A DNA stretch of 64,000 nucleotides from Salmonella enterica subsp. enterica serovar Choleraesuis (GCA_022846635.1 AP025685.1:3100001-3164000), one strand, 5' to 3'. Shown: positions 26,910 to 39,266, counted from the first letter of the stretch. The notes: generated from the letters alone by a model not told the origin. Numbers and translations: made by a program.

Positions 26910-28784
26910 TTATTGCTGCTGGTCGACGATATCGCCCATTTTGATCTTCGCTTCTTTACGCAGGTTAGCCATCAGAGCTTCAAAGGCGACCTGGGCATTG
27001 TTTTGAGTAATGCCATTCACCATCGCTTTCTTTTGATCTTCCGGCATGGTTCCAGTCAATACTTTATCCAAAGCCAACAGAACGACGTTGCCCTGCATAT
27101 CGTTACCTACGCCGTAGCTCGGTTTATCTTTGCCAGGCATAGCCAGCGAGAAAGCAGCCTGAGTAATAGGATCCTGTCCCATACGATTCAGGGTCTTCGG
27201 CTCGCCAAAGCTCAGACCAGCGCTCTTCATGGCTTCATCGCCCTTACCCGCCTTCAAGGCTGCCAGCAGTTTGTCGGCGTCTAGCTTAGCCTGCTGCTCC
27301 GCTTTCTGGTGTTTCACCGCGGCAACAACCTGAGGACGAACCTGATCCAGTGGTTTGACGGACTCGGCTTTATGCTCAGCAATACGCACCACGAAAGCGC
27401 GATCGCCATCAACGGTGATAATGTCGGAATTGCTGCCTGGCGTGCCGTTTTCACCAATCAGACCGCCGTTAAAGACGATATCGGTTACCGGTTTAAAGTT
27501 CAGCTCCTCAGGCACATTGTCGCGACCAAACCATCCGGTTTCGGACGCTTTCACGCCTGCGGCTTTTTCAGCGCCAGCCAGTGACTCGTTATCATTGCTG
27601 GCTGCATCGCTAACTTTCTGTTGCAGCGCATAGAATGCGTCAACGCCTTTATCCTGCTTCACTTTATCGCTAACGGCAGCGCGTACATCAGCCAGCGGTT
27701 TAACCTGCTGCGGTTGAACGTCATCCAGGCGTGCCACCAGGAAACCAACCGATGATTTGATAACGCCTGATAGCTGGCCTTTGTCTTTCAGGCCGGCATT
27801 TTTCAGTTCATCAGGAATAGTCGCGCCATCAAGCCATCCCATATCACCGCCTTTACGCGCTGAAATGATATCGGTTGATTTACTCTGTGCCAGTTTGGCG
27901 AAGTCACCACCTTTATTCAGCTCATCGAGAACCGCTTTGGCTTCCGGTTCAGATTTGGTCTGAATCACGCTGTAACGATAGCGGGCAGGCTGAGTAAACT
28001 GATCCTGGTGCTCATCGTAATAGGCCTGAATTTCCTGATCGGTGACGTTTTCGGTCATCGAAGCGGCATCCAGCTTGATGTAGCTTACGCGGAACTGCTC
28101 TGGGGAAATAAAGCTGTCTTTATGCTGAGCATAGTAGGCGCTGATTTCCTGATCGCTAGCCTGCTGTTTGTCAGCCAAAGTATCCAGATTAATAGTGGCT
28201 GCACGTACTACACGCTGCTGAGCGACCAGAGCCGCCAGTTCATCGGTCTCGCCAGTCAGCATAAAATCGGTACCCACCACAGCGTTGACAAGCTGCTGAG
28301 TGGTAAGCTGGTTGCGCAGCGCCTGTGCGTACTGATCGGCGCTCATGCCCATGTTGCCAAGGATAGCGTTATAGCGGGCGTTATCGAAATGACCGTTGCT
28401 CTGGAAAGCCTGCTCGCGGAAGATTGCCTGCTTCACCTGCTCATCGCTGATACCCAGGCCCAGCTTATGCGCATATTGATCCAACAGACTTTCGTCAATA
28501 AGACGTTGCAGGATCTGTTGGCGCATTGAGTTCATGTAACCCTGGTTGCTCGCCAGATCGGAATAACGGTCACCCAGCTGCTGTTGCAGGCGGTTACGCT
28601 CTCCGGCCATCGCGTTTTCGAACTGGGAACGGCTGATTTCCTGGCCATTTACCTTTGCGGCATAGTTACTGCTGCCGCCAATCAGGTAGTTGCCTACACC
28701 GGTCAAAATAAATGACAGGATAATCAACCCCAGAATGATCTTGAGTACGATGTGGTTAGACGCCGCACGTAAATTGTCCATCAT
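26910..28784 (-). CDS. ppiD: PpiD, periplasmic folding chaperone at the Sec translocon
   Basis: A 624-residue inner-membrane-anchored chaperone (E. coli 623). It has one N-terminal membrane helix (LKIILGLIILSFILTGVGNYLIGG) and a large periplasmic part: a SurA-like N-terminal domain, a parvulin domain (about residues 265-355, RYRYSVIQTKSEPEAKAVLDELNKGGDFAKLAQ) and a C-terminal helical domain. The parvulin domain is inactive in E. coli. PpiD associates with SecYEG/YfgM and helps new exported proteins fold. The start at 28784 (MMDNLRAASN) matches the family; the frame is open for 55 more codons upstream, but those have no family counterpart. Follows hupB on the same strand. Confidence 0.95.
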   Translation of the reverse strand: MMDNLRAASNHIVLKIILGLIILSFILTGVGNYLIGGSSNYAAKVNGQEISRSQFENAMAGERNRLQQQLGDRYSDLASNQGYMNSMRQQILQRLIDESLLDQYAHKLGLGISDEQVKQAIFREQAFQSNGHFDNARYNAILGNMGMSADQYAQALRNQLTTQQLVNAVVGTDFMLTGETDELAALVAQQRVVRAATINLDTLADKQQASDQEISAYYAQHKDSFISPEQFRVSYIKLDAASMTENVTDQEIQAYYDEHQDQFTQPARYRYSVIQTKSEPEAKAVLDELNKGGDFAKLAQSKSTDIISARKGGDMGWLDGATIPDELKNAGLKDKGQLSGVIKSSVGFLVARLDDVQPQQVKPLADVRAAVSDKVKQDKGVDAFYALQQKVSDAASNDNESLAGAEKAAGVKASETGWFGRDNVPEELNFKPVTDIVFNGGLIGENGTPGSNSDIITVDGDRAFVVRIAEHKAESVKPLDQVRPQVVAAVKHQKAEQQAKLDADKLLAALKAGKGDEAMKSAGLSFGEPKTLNRMGQDPITQAAFSLAMPGKDKPSYGVGNDMQGNVVLLALDKVLTGTMPEDQKKAMVNGITQNNAQVAFEALMANLRKEAKIKMGDIVDQQQ

Positions 28785-28937
28785 GGTGTTGCAACACTCC
28801 GCTGTAATGTACCAACTTAACGCAGCCGGGATGCTCTTCGCGGTTACTCCGACGATGGCCACGCATAAAGGCGTATTTTGACAAGAAAACCGGCCTGTTG
28901 TCAGCCCGAATCGCGAATAAAGTCCGGCGCGAGCAAA

Positions 28938-28964
28938 TAAAAAAGGCACATCTTGCGATGTACC
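28938..28964 (-). terminator. hupB terminator
   Basis: On the reverse strand GGTACATC-GCAA-GATGTGCC (one G-U pair) is followed by TTTTTT, 44 bases past hupB. The extra hairpin CTTCCGC/GCGGAAG lies between. Confidence 0.9.
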
Positions 28965-29007
28965 CTCGCTATTCTTCGATTTTCTTCCGCCTAAGCGGAA
29001 GCCGACA

Positions 29008-29280
29008 TTAGTTAACCGCGTCTTTCAGCGCTTTACCAGCGCGGAAACCCGGAACTTTAGCCGCTGCAATCGCGATTTCTTTACCGGTCTGTGGGTTACG
29101 GCCTGTACGAGCAGCGCGTTCACGAACCGAGAAAGTACCAAAACCAACTAAAGCTACATCATCTCCGGACTGCAGAGATTCAGTTACAGATACCAGTAAT
29201 GCATCTAAGGCACGTCCAGCCGCTGCTTTAGAAATATCGGCACCCGCGGCAATTTTGTCTATCAGTTGAGATTTATTCAC
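29008..29280 (-). CDS. hupB: HU-beta nucleoid protein
   Basis: A 90-residue DNABII protein, same length as E. coli HupB. The DNA-binding arm reads [17 protein letters not shown], with the Pro that inserts into DNA, and the body VGFGTFSV is typical. HU bends and compacts DNA and supports replication and recombination; HU-beta partners HU-alpha. The start is GTG at 29280, preceded by GAGGAAGAGA, giving the family N-terminus [11 protein letters not shown]; an upstream in-frame ATG (29295) is less likely. The gene follows lon, as in all enterics, separated by lon's terminator. Confidence 0.97.
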   Translation of the reverse strand: MNKSQLIDKIAAGADISKAAAGRALDALLVSVTESLQSGDDVALVGFGTFSVRERAARTGRNPQTGKEIAIAAAKVPGFRAGKALKDAVN

Positions 29281-29429
29281 TCTTCTCTTCCTCACTTTTT
29301 TATTTATATCGCGCCTGAATCCTTCATGACACGACCGCGCAAAAGTTATATCAGGCCCTTCATGCCCTTACAACACCCGTCTCAAGGACATCCTCTGTTT
29401 CAGACAAGGCCTGTTTAACTTAGCCAGAC

Positions 29430-29465
29430 AAAAAAAAGCTGGCAAGTAAGAAATCACTTGCCAGC
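29430..29465 (-). terminator. lon terminator
   Basis: A 10-bp perfect stem GCTGGCAAGT / ACTTGCCAGC with an 8-base loop; on the reverse strand it is followed by a run of at least seven T. Confidence 0.96.
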
Positions 29466-29497
29466 ATAGGTTTTATTGATGGGCTTGCGTCAGGTCA

Positions 29498-31852
29498 CTA
29501 TTTTGCCGTAGCGACTTCCATCCCGGAAGGGGAATTCTGCAGCGCCAGCGTCAGCACCTGCTCAATGCTCTTGACCGGATGAATGTCCAGATCGGCAATA
29601 ACATTGTCTGGAATCTCTTCCAAATCACGCTTGTTCTCATCCGGGATCAGCACCGTTTTGATACCGCCGCGGTGAGCTGCCAGCAGTTTCTCTTTCAGGC
29701 CACCGATAGGAAGAACCTGGCCACGCAGAGTAATCTCACCGGTCATTGCCACATCGGCACGCACCGGGTTACCGGTCAAGCAGGAAACCAGCGCGGTACA
29801 CATTGCGATACCGGCGCTCGGCCCGTCTTTCGGCGTAGCCCCTTCAGGTACGTGCACGTGGATGTCGCGTTTTTCGTAGAAGTCCGGGTTAATCCCGAGC
29901 TTATCGGCACGCGCGCGCACCACGGTCAGCGCCGCCTGGATAGACTCCTGCATAACTTCGCCCAGAGAACCGGTATAAGTCAGCTTACCTTTACCCGGTA
30001 CGCAGGCAGTTTCAATTGTCAGCAGGTCACCGCCAACTTCCGTCCACGCAAGGCCGGTTACTTCACCAATGCGGTTCTGATCGTCAGCACGGCCATAATC
30101 GAAGCGCTGTACGCCCAGATAGTCTTTCAGGTTGTCGCCATTAATCTCAATGTGCTTAAGCGTTTTATCCAGCAGCAGCTGTTTAACCGCCTTACGGCAC
30201 AGTTTAGAGATTTCACGCTCCAGACCACGGACCCCGGCTTCACGAGTGTAGTAACGAATAATGCCGATAATGGCGCTGTCGTCGACGGTCAGTTCGCCTT
30301 TTTTCAGCGCATTACGCTCAATCTGCTTAGTCAGCAGGTGACGTTTAGCAATATTCAGTTTCTCATCTTCGGTGTAGCCAGACAGACGAATAACTTCCAT
30401 ACGATCCAGCAAAGGTGCTGGAATATTCATGGAGTTAGAGGTCGCCACAAACATCACGTCGGAGAGATCGTAATCCACTTCCAGGTAATGATCGTTAAAG
30501 GTGACGTTCTGTTCCGGATCCAGAACTTCCAGCAGAGCAGAGGCCGGATCGCCGCGCATGTCGGATGACATCTTGTCGATTTCATCAAGCAGGAACAGCG
30601 GGTTACGTACCCCAACCTTAGCCATTTTCTGGATAAGCTTACCTGGCATTGAGCCAATGTAAGTCCGGCGGTGGCCGCGGATTTCAGCCTCATCACGTAC
30701 GCCGCCTAATGCCATGCGCACGTATTTACGACCGGTTGCCCGGGCGATGGACTGCCCCAGAGAGGTTTTACCCACCCCAGGAGGCCCTACCAGGCACAGA
30801 ATTGGCCCCTTAAGCTTATTCACACGGCTTTGAACCGCGAGGTACTCAAGAATGCGATCTTTAACGCGCTCCAGACCGTAATGGTCGGTATCGAGAATTT
30901 CCTGGGCCTGGCGCAGATCTTTCTTCACCTTGCTTCGGGCATTCCACGGAACCTGAACCATCCAGTCGATATAGCCACGTACCACGGTCGCTTCAGCAGA
31001 CATCGGAGACATCATTTTCAGCTTCTGTAGTTCGGCTTCCGTTTTTTCGCGCGCCTCTTTCGGCATTTTAGCCGCATCTATTTTACGCTTCAGCGCTTCG
31101 TTTTCGTCTGGCGCATCATCCATTTCGCCCAGCTCTTTCTGAATAGCCTTCATCTGCTCATTCAGATAGTACTCACGCTGGCTTTTTTCCATCTGTTTCT
31201 TAACGCGATTACGGATACGTTTCTCAACCTGTAACAGGTCGATTTCCGACTCCATCATCGCCATCAGATATTCCAGGCGTTCGTTAACGTCGGCCATCTC
31301 CAGAACCGACTGTTTGTCAGCCAGTTTCAGCGGCATGTGCGCTGCGATAGTATCGGCCAGACGCGCCGGGTCATCGATGCTGTTCAGTGAAGTCAGTACT
31401 TCAGGCGGAATCTTTTTATTGAGTTTGATATAGCCTTCAAACTGGCTAATGGCGGTGCGAACCAGGACTTCCTGCTCGCGCTCGTCAAGCGCCGGGGTCT
31501 CCAGATATTCCGCCTGCGCGGTAAAATGGTCGCCGTTGTCGGAAAGCGTAGTAATTCGTGCGCGCTGCAGCCCCTCGACCAGGACTTTTACCGTCCCGTC
31601 CGGCAGTTTAAGCATCTGCAAAATGGAAGCTACAGTCCCTACTGTAAACAGGTCATTTATCGAAGGTTCGTCCGTGGAAGCCTCTTTCTGAGCCACCAGC
31701 ATGATTTTTTTATCATTATCCATCGCTGCTTCCAGGCAACGGATAGATTTTTCCCGCCCTACGAATAGAGGGATAACCATGTGCGGATAAACCACCACAT
31801 CACGCAACGGCAATACGGGGATTTCAATGCGTTCAGAACGCTCAGGATTCAT
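29498..31852 (-). CDS. lon: Lon ATP-dependent protease
   Basis: A 784-residue protease, same length as E. coli Lon. The N-terminal substrate domain and coiled coil (about 1-300) are followed by an AAA+ module (Walker [10 protein letters not shown] near 356, Walker B FLLDEIDK) and a protease domain with the Ser679-Lys722 dyad ([25 protein letters not shown]). Lon degrades misfolded proteins and regulators such as SulA, RcsA and, in relatives, antitoxins. The start at 31852 ([12 protein letters not shown]) is preceded by AGAGAG and agrees with the family. A sigma-32 promoter lies 90-115 bases upstream. It lies between clpX and hupB. Confidence 0.98.
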   Translation of the reverse strand: MNPERSERIEIPVLPLRDVVVYPHMVIPLFVGREKSIRCLEAAMDNDKKIMLVAQKEASTDEPSINDLFTVGTVASILQMLKLPDGTVKVLVEGLQRARITTLSDNGDHFTAQAEYLETPALDEREQEVLVRTAISQFEGYIKLNKKIPPEVLTSLNSIDDPARLADTIAAHMPLKLADKQSVLEMADVNERLEYLMAMMESEIDLLQVEKRIRNRVKKQMEKSQREYYLNEQMKAIQKELGEMDDAPDENEALKRKIDAAKMPKEAREKTEAELQKLKMMSPMSAEATVVRGYIDWMVQVPWNARSKVKKDLRQAQEILDTDHYGLERVKDRILEYLAVQSRVNKLKGPILCLVGPPGVGKTSLGQSIARATGRKYVRMALGGVRDEAEIRGHRRTYIGSMPGKLIQKMAKVGVRNPLFLLDEIDKMSSDMRGDPASALLEVLDPEQNVTFNDHYLEVDYDLSDVMFVATSNSMNIPAPLLDRMEVIRLSGYTEDEKLNIAKRHLLTKQIERNALKKGELTVDDSAIIGIIRYYTREAGVRGLEREISKLCRKAVKQLLLDKTLKHIEINGDNLKDYLGVQRFDYGRADDQNRIGEVTGLAWTEVGGDLLTIETACVPGKGKLTYTGSLGEVMQESIQAALTVVRARADKLGINPDFYEKRDIHVHVPEGATPKDGPSAGIAMCTALVSCLTGNPVRADVAMTGEITLRGQVLPIGGLKEKLLAAHRGGIKTVLIPDENKRDLEEIPDNVIADLDIHPVKSIEQVLTLALQNSPSGMEVATAK

Positions 31853-31939
31853 AGAGCTCTCTCTTAGTTTAGTTTCCGCCAGGTGATGGGCAGACGTGAG
31901 CGCGTCGCCACGTCGCGGCTTCATCAACAAGTAAATCAG

Positions 31940-31968
31940 TATATGGGGATAATTCCGGGACATTCAAC
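31940..31968 (-). promoter_or_regulatory. Heat-shock (sigma-32) promoter of lon
   Basis: Reverse strand: -35 GTTGAAT (31968-31962) and -10 CCCCATATA (31948-31940) with normal spacing, matching the known E. coli lon promoter pattern. Confidence 0.9.
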
Positions 31969-31987
31969 GCCCGAAGGCAGGAAAAAT

Positions 31988-32012
31988 AAATGGGGGATAA
32001 AATCCCCCATTT
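31988..32012 (-). terminator. clpX terminator
   Basis: TGGGGGAT-AAA-ATCCCCCA, 8-bp perfect stem extended by A-T pairs, 28 bases past clpX, followed on the reverse strand by TTTATTTTT. Confidence 0.93.
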
Positions 32013-32040
32013 TTGTTAAGTGACTGGAAGCCGTGGTGAA

Positions 32041-33315
<1,275 letters not shown>

Positions 33316-33443
33316 GAGTAAAAACCTCTTTTCTGTTACTTTGCCGTCTGTCACGACGCAAATGCCATCGACTGACACTACCAATATCTGCCGCTATCCA
33401 ACCAAACTCAGTAAGTATAGCGGCACGACATCAGCGGTGGGCA

Positions 33444-34067
33444 TTAATCACGATGCGTGAGGATGGAATCGACCAGCCCATACTCTACCGCTTCACTGGC
33501 GGAGAGGAAACGATCGCGTTCAGTATCGAGTTCGATCTGTTCCAGCGATTTGCCGCTGTGTTTAGCCATCAGCTCATTCATGCGCGCTTTCACTTTCAGG
33601 ATTTCGCGGGCGTGAATTTCAATATCCGTCGCCTGCCCCTGGAAGCCGCCCAGCGGCTGGTGAATCATCACCCGGGAGTTTGGCAGGCAGAAACGTTTAC
33701 CTTCCGCACCGGCGGTCAGCAGGAACGCCCCCATAGAACAAGCCTGGCCCATACAGATAGTGCTCACGTCTGGCTTGATAAATTGCATGGTATCGTAAAT
33801 AGACATACCGGCAGTAATTACTCCACCCGGGGAGTTGATATACAGGTAGATGTCTTTTTCCGGGTTCTCTGCTTCAAGGAACAGCATCTGCGCCACAATC
33901 AGGTTGGCCATATGATCTTCAACCTGGCCGGTCAGGAAGATGACACGCTCCTTAAGCAGACGGGAGTAAATATCGTATGAGCGCTCGCCGCGCGAAGTCT
34001 GTTCAACAACCATCGGCACCAGGGCCATGTGAGGTGCCATTTGCTGTAGGTCGCCACTGTATGACAT
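33444..34067 (-). CDS. clpP: ClpP, proteolytic subunit of ClpXP/ClpAP
   Basis: A 207-residue serine protease precursor, same length as E. coli. The propeptide is cut after MAPHM to leave ALVPMVVEQ at the mature N-terminus. The catalytic triad is Ser111 ([10 protein letters not shown]), His136 (VMIHQPLGG) and Asp185 in precursor numbering. The residue before the catalytic serine is Cys where E. coli has Ala. ClpP forms two stacked heptamers. Transcription starts from a sigma-32 promoter, with the -35 about 170 bases upstream. The start at 34067 has AGGAGACGG upstream; the longer open frame (to 34154) lacks conservation. Confidence 0.97.
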   Translation of the reverse strand: MSYSGDLQQMAPHMALVPMVVEQTSRGERSYDIYSRLLKERVIFLTGQVEDHMANLIVAQMLFLEAENPEKDIYLYINSPGGVITAGMSIYDTMQFIKPDVSTICMGQACSMGAFLLTAGAEGKRFCLPNSRVMIHQPLGGFQGQATDIEIHAREILKVKARMNELMAKHSGKSLEQIELDTERDRFLSASEAVEYGLVDSILTHRD

Positions 34068-34211
34068 TTCCGTCTCCTTCGTTAACGTGCTTCTGACCTG
34101 TTTTACTGATTCTACTTGAGCGCGTAATTGATGACTATGACCACACCGTGGCATTACGCGCTGTGACGGAATTTCAGTCAGGGTCGCAAAGATAAAGATA
34201 ATGTTAGCCTG

Positions 34212-34240
34212 TTATGGGGGCATTCTACCCTTTTTCAAGC
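34212..34240 (-). promoter_or_regulatory. Heat-shock (sigma-32) promoter of clpPX
   Basis: Reverse strand: -35 CTTGAA (34239-34234), 14 bases, then -10 CCCCATAA ending at 34212, with a fifth C in front. It is close to the sigma-32 consensus. Confidence 0.92.
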
Positions 34241-34414
34241 ATAACTTGGTTTTGATGTAACGCGAAGAATATCAACCCGTAAGCGTGATAATAAGATCTT
34301 CACCTACATAAGTTAAATGCCAGTGCCTTCAGCCAACAGCCGGCAATGAGAGTTGAATAACAAATTGCCTGGATATGGCCAAAGCGCCATTAAAGCCCCA
34401 CTTTCATCAGCAAT

Positions 34415-34443
34415 AAAAAAGCCCGCCACTTGCGTGACGGGCT
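34415..34443 (-). terminator. tig terminator
   Basis: On the reverse strand GCCCGTCAC-GCAA-GTGGCGGGC with one G-U pair, then TTTTTT, 28 bases past the tig stop. Confidence 0.95.
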
Positions 34444-34470
34444 GAACCTTAACTACTCAGCGAGAGGAAA

Positions 34471-35781
<1,311 letters not shown>

Positions 35782-35839
35782 TCAAAAAATCACAGAACTC
35801 GGTCAACTCTGGAAGCCGTAATGTTTCGCTTCACCGCTC

Positions 35840-35902
35840 CGGAATGCCTTCTGATGTCAGAATCACATTCACTGTCGCCAGAATCAGCCCGAAGACATTC
35901 CG
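35840..35902 (-). other. Paired element in the tig 5' leader
   Basis: Arms CGGAATGCCTTC (35840-35851) and GAAGACATTCCG (35891-35902) pair over 12 bases with one G-U in the transcript. The 39 enclosed bases hold two copies of CAGAATCA 21 bases apart. The element lies 9 bases downstream of the predicted transcription start and 67 bases before the ATG. Confidence 0.55.
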
Positions 35903-35917
35903 AAAAATAAGACGCGC

Positions 35918-35946
35918 ATTATAGCGATATCACCTGAGTGAGTCGA
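35918..35946 (-). promoter_or_regulatory. tig sigma-70 promoter
   Basis: Reverse strand: TCGACT (35946-35941), 17 bases, TATAAT (35923-35918). The perfect -10 and optimal spacing give a predicted leader of about 139 bases. The rest of the 306-base gap up to bolA holds the bolA terminator and nothing else that was recognised. Confidence 0.8.
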
Positions 35947-36027
35947 GAACGGTTATCGGAGGGTGTATCGCAACTTTTAACATTTATTGCAATAAATGAA
36001 GCGACGGGGAAAATACTGAGGGCAAAA

Positions 36028-36050
36028 TAAAACGGCCAAAGGCCGTTTTA
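36028..36050. terminator. bolA terminator
   Basis: TAAAACGGCC-AAA-GGCCGTTTTA: perfect 10-bp stem with A and T runs on both sides, 28 bases past bolA. Confidence 0.93.
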
Positions 36051-36078
36051 TTAGAGGTATTAATAAGTTCCGCAGAGG

Positions 36079-36396
36079 TCAGGCAAGCGATCCCGCTCCG
36101 CGACAAGGAGGTGAGGATATAACCGTATCCTGGATACTTTCCCACTCTTTACGGGTGTAGGTATGAAGCGCTAAAGCGTGTACCGTATCTTTCATCTCTT
36201 CCACCAGCGTCCCGTAAATCTGCCGGTGCCGGTTAAGAAAACGTACGCCATTGAAGTTGTCGCTCACCAGCACAACTTTAAAATGGCTTTCCGAACCAGC
36301 CGGAACATTGTGACGATAGCTTTCATCAATTACTTCTAAAAACACCGGATCAAAGGCCGTTCTCAATTTAGCTTCTATTTTTTCGCGTACCATCAT
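36079..36396 (-). CDS. bolA: BolA, morphogene and Fe-S/transcription regulator
   Basis: A 105-residue BolA protein. The class II KH-like fold is seen in [28 protein letters not shown], and the conserved His-containing C-terminal helix in [15 protein letters not shown], where BolA ligates a [2Fe-2S] cluster with glutaredoxin GrxD. It is induced in stationary phase and stress, represses mreB and favours round cells and biofilm. The first of two tandem ATGs (36396) is chosen, with GGAG 8 bases upstream. A gearbox-like -10 lies about 50 bases upstream. Confidence 0.95.
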   Translation of the reverse strand: MMVREKIEAKLRTAFDPVFLEVIDESYRHNVPAGSESHFKVVLVSDNFNGVRFLNRHRQIYGTLVEEMKDTVHALALHTYTRKEWESIQDTVISSPPCRGAGSLA

Positions 36397-36442
36397 AATG
36401 TGCACTCCTCGACAACGCAGAGATGCCTGCCATCTCATTCAA

Positions 36443-36451
36443 TGTTAGCCG
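36443..36451 (-). promoter_or_regulatory. bolA gearbox-type -10
   Basis: Reverse-strand CGGCTAACA resembles the E. coli bolA1p -10 (CGGCTAGTA), at the same kind of distance from the gene. It is the element read by sigma-S. Confidence 0.5.
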
Positions 36452-36666
36452 CTTTTCACCAATCCATGGTCTGTTTATAATAATATTTCCCGAGGCAAGT
36501 TCCACCTCTTCTGACCATTATGACCGCAATAATGAGCATCCTGAGTAATCAGAAAAAGCTCAACATGATGAAATTACGTCCTTTGCCCACTTCCCCTCAT
36601 CGTTAGCGGTGCTATGATGGCGGAAATTTTTTAATGACAGACTCTAAGGTTCGTTGAGAAGCCCAC

Positions 36667-37245
36667 ATGTTAAAAAAAATCGTCTTCCCTCTCGTCGCTC
36701 TATTCATGCTGGCCGGTTGTGCCACGCAAACTAACACTATCGATGTTTCGCCTAAAATCTCGCTACCGCAGCAGGATCCTAGCCTGATGGGTATTACCAT
36801 CAGTATCAACGGAGCCGACCAGCGTAGTGACCAGGCCCTGGCCAAACTGAACCGCGATAACCAGTTAGTCACCCTGACCCCATCTCGCGATCTGCGTTTC
36901 CTGCTTCAGGAAGTGCTGGAGAAACAGATGACGGCGCGCGGTTACATGATTGGGCCAAGCGGCAAAGTTGACCTGCAAATTATCGTCAGCCAGCTGTTCG
37001 CTAACGTGACTCAGGGCAACCTGCGTTACAACATCGACACCAAAGCTGATATCAGCATCATTGCCACCGCTCAGAACGGCAATAAGATGACTAAAAACTA
37101 CCGCTCGAACTACAACGTTCAGGGCGCTCTCCAGGCATCTAATAAGAATATCGCTGACGCCGTTAACACTGTGCTGACTGATACCATCAGTGACATGGCA
37201 CAGGACACCAGCGTTCACGACTTCATCAAACAGAACGCCAATTAA
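36667..37245 (+). CDS. yajG: YajG, uncharacterised lipoprotein
   Basis: A 192-residue lipoprotein (signal MLKKIVFPLVALFMLAGC, Cys18) with the YajG domain: SLMGITISINGADQRSDQALAKL, FLLQEVLEKQMTARGYMIGP and a late NYNVQGALQASNKNIADAV. The length and sequence follow E. coli YajG. Its role is unknown; it precedes the muropeptide permease gene ampG by 47 bases and is very probably in operon with it, suggesting an envelope function. Divergent from bolA. Confidence 0.94.
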   Translation: MLKKIVFPLVALFMLAGCATQTNTIDVSPKISLPQQDPSLMGITISINGADQRSDQALAKLNRDNQLVTLTPSRDLRFLLQEVLEKQMTARGYMIGPSGKVDLQIIVSQLFANVTQGNLRYNIDTKADISIIATAQNGNKMTKNYRSNYNVQGALQASNKNIADAVNTVLTDTISDMAQDTSVHDFIKQNAN

Positions 37246-37259
37246 TTAAAACCGACTTC

Positions 37260-37280
37260 GTGGCCCGCTCTGCGGGCCAC
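37260..37280 (+). repeat. Perfect hairpin between yajG and ampG
   Basis: GTGGCCCG-CTCTG-CGGGCCAC, 8-bp stem, 14 bases after yajG and 12 before ampG. It has no T tract. It may tune read-through or protect the yajG 3' end. Confidence 0.65.
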
Positions 37281-37292
37281 GCTGAGTACATC

Positions 37293-38768
37293 ATGTCCAG
37301 CCACTATTTGCGTATTTTTCAACAACCCAGACAACTCACTCTTCTTATCCTCGGTTTTGCATCCGGCCTGCCGCTGGCACTCACCTCCGGCACCTTACAG
37401 GCCTGGATGACCGTCGCCGACGTTGATTTAAAAACCATAGGTTTTTTCTCCCTTGTCGGGCAGGCCTATGTCTTTAAATTCCTCTGGTCTCCGTTAATGG
37501 ATCGCTATACGCCGCCTTTTTTGGGACGTCGTCGTGGCTGGTTGTTGTTAACTCAAATTCTGCTGCTGGTCGCTATCGCGGCAATGGGCTTTATGGAGCC
37601 AACCCATCATTTGAAATGGATGGCAGCGCTGGCGGTGGTTATCGCCTTCGCCTCGGCTTCTCAGGATATTGTTTTTGACGCATGGAAAACTGATGTGCTT
37701 CCGGCGGAAGAGCGAGGCACTGGCGCGGCGGTTAGCGTTCTCGGCTACCGGTTGGCAATGCTGGTTTCCGGTGGCCTTGCTCTGTGGATGGCCGATCGCT
37801 GGCTGGGCTGGCAGGCTATGTACTGGCTAATGGCCGCCTTACTCATTCCCTGCATTATTACAACGATACTGGCCCCTGAACCCACCGACACCATCCCGGT
37901 GCCTAAGACCCTCGAGCAGGCTGTCGTTGCGCCACTGCGCGATTTCTTCAGCCGTAATAACGCCTGGCTGATTTTATTATTGATAGTGATGTACAAACTC
38001 GGCGATGCCTTCGCCATGAGTCTGAGCACCACTTTTCTTATTCGCGGCGTGGGTTTCGATGCCGGTCAAGTGGGAATGGTCAACAAAACGCTGGGGCTGT
38101 TTGCCACTATTGTAGGCGCACTCTACGGCGGGATGCTCATGCAGCGGCTCAGTCTGTTTCGGGCATTGTTGATTTTCGGCATCCTTCAGGGGGCGTCAAA
38201 TGCCGGTTACTGGCTGCTGTCGATAACTGACAAACACATGTTTAGCATGGCGGCGGCGGTATTCTTCGAAAATCTGTGCGGCGGGATGGGTACGGCCGCA
38301 TTTGTTGCGCTACTGATGACGCTCTGCAATAAATCGTTTTCTGCCACTCAATTTGCCCTGCTCTCCGCACTCTCTGCCGTTGGACGGGTGTACGTAGGGC
38401 CTTTTGCGGGATGGTTCGTTGAGGCTCACGGCTGGCCGACGTTCTACCTGTTCTCGGTTATCGCTGCGGTCCCCGGTATTCTGCTATTGCTGTTGTGCCG
38501 ACAAACGCTGGACTATACCCAACGCACCGAGACCTTTCTGTCGCGGGATGCTTATTCCTCTGGTTATCGGATAGCTCTGCGTCTGTTTACCGCAGGCGTT
38601 CTCTTACTGCTGGTCTGGGTCGCGTTGCTGATTATCTCCTCCCTGGGCGCTCCAGCGCTGGCGATAGCGCCGTGGCTTCTTGAAGCGGGCGCCGCGCTGG
38701 CCGCCGTTGGCGTATTAGCGGGCGGTGTCCTGGACTATATGGCCCTACGTCGTCATCATCCCGCTTGA
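37293..38768 (+). CDS. ampG: AmpG, muropeptide permease
   Basis: A 491-residue MFS-type inner-membrane permease, same length as E. coli. It imports GlcNAc-anhydroMurNAc and its peptides for cell-wall recycling; in bacteria with inducible ampC the cargo reports beta-lactam damage to AmpR. About 14 hydrophobic helices are seen. Conserved parts are GFASGLPLALTSGTLQAWM, QAYVFKFLWSPLMDRY, SQDIVFDAWKTDVL and YKLGDAFAMSLSTTFLI. The ATG 37293 gives the family start MSSHYLRIFQQP; the ribosome binding site is weak, in keeping with translation coupled to yajG. Confidence 0.96.
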   Translation: MSSHYLRIFQQPRQLTLLILGFASGLPLALTSGTLQAWMTVADVDLKTIGFFSLVGQAYVFKFLWSPLMDRYTPPFLGRRRGWLLLTQILLLVAIAAMGFMEPTHHLKWMAALAVVIAFASASQDIVFDAWKTDVLPAEERGTGAAVSVLGYRLAMLVSGGLALWMADRWLGWQAMYWLMAALLIPCIITTILAPEPTDTIPVPKTLEQAVVAPLRDFFSRNNAWLILLLIVMYKLGDAFAMSLSTTFLIRGVGFDAGQVGMVNKTLGLFATIVGALYGGMLMQRLSLFRALLIFGILQGASNAGYWLLSITDKHMFSMAAAVFFENLCGGMGTAAFVALLMTLCNKSFSATQFALLSALSAVGRVYVGPFAGWFVEAHGWPTFYLFSVIAAVPGILLLLLCRQTLDYTQRTETFLSRDAYSSGYRIALRLFTAGVLLLLVWVALLIISSLGAPALAIAPWLLEAGAALAAVGVLAGGVLDYMALRRHHPA

Positions 38769-38781
38769 TTACTTCCCTTTT

Positions 38782-38806
38782 CTGCGCCGCAATTCCTGCG
38801 GCGCAG
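38782..38806. terminator. Hairpin after ampG
   Basis: CTGCGCCGCA-ATTCC-TGCGGCGCAG, perfect 10-bp GC-rich stem 13 bases past the stop. No T run follows, so termination may need Rho. Confidence 0.65.
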
Positions 38807-39266
38807 CTATCTATATAATTGGCTAAAATTATTAGGCCACTTAATATTGCTCACAAAAACAACAATTATTTTTCAGAGTGAATTAAAACGTTGCGAGTAA
38901 TAAATTTATTTCGCAGTTTATGCTAAATTCTCCTTAACGATTCAGCACCGTTATTAATTATTCCCCACCCTTTATTGTTTGTCATTTGATGCGTTTTTGT
39001 TAATGCAATGTATATATAAGCCAATTGGTTATACCATTGTCCTGCCAGATACTTTGCTAACTAACGGATTCGTTATAACCCGCGCCATGTGCCTGTCTAT
39101 CCTCATTTTTTAACCATTAACACCATCTGTGTGACATTTACACCAGAAAGGCGCAACACACCTCTCCATATATGGCATTCGTGTTTACAGTAATGTAACC
39201 ATCCCGTAAAATACCCCGCACACTTCTACGACAATAGTGCTCCTCCCTGAATTGAGGTCGTTTTAA
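38807..39266 (+). promoter_or_regulatory. cyo operon promoter region
   Basis: About 460 A+T-rich bases without a gene. The stretch at 38998-39014 has two TGTTA-like half-sites (TGTTA-N6-TGTAT) in the spacing of an ArcA box, consistent with the known ArcA repression of cyo at low oxygen. No single promoter could be chosen with confidence. Nothing else was recognised. Confidence 0.45.

Larger units (their letters stand above)
34068..34470 (-). other. 403-base gap between clpP and tig
   Basis: Holds the clpP leader of about 140 bases, the sigma-32 promoter (34212-34240) and the tig terminator (34415-34443). The remaining stretch, 34241-34414, shows no gene or further structure that could be recognised. 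Confidence 0.7.

Noticed and set aside
29579..30568. 329-codon antisense frame over lon
   Set aside because: Shadow of a highly expressed gene; no start signals and no protein family features.
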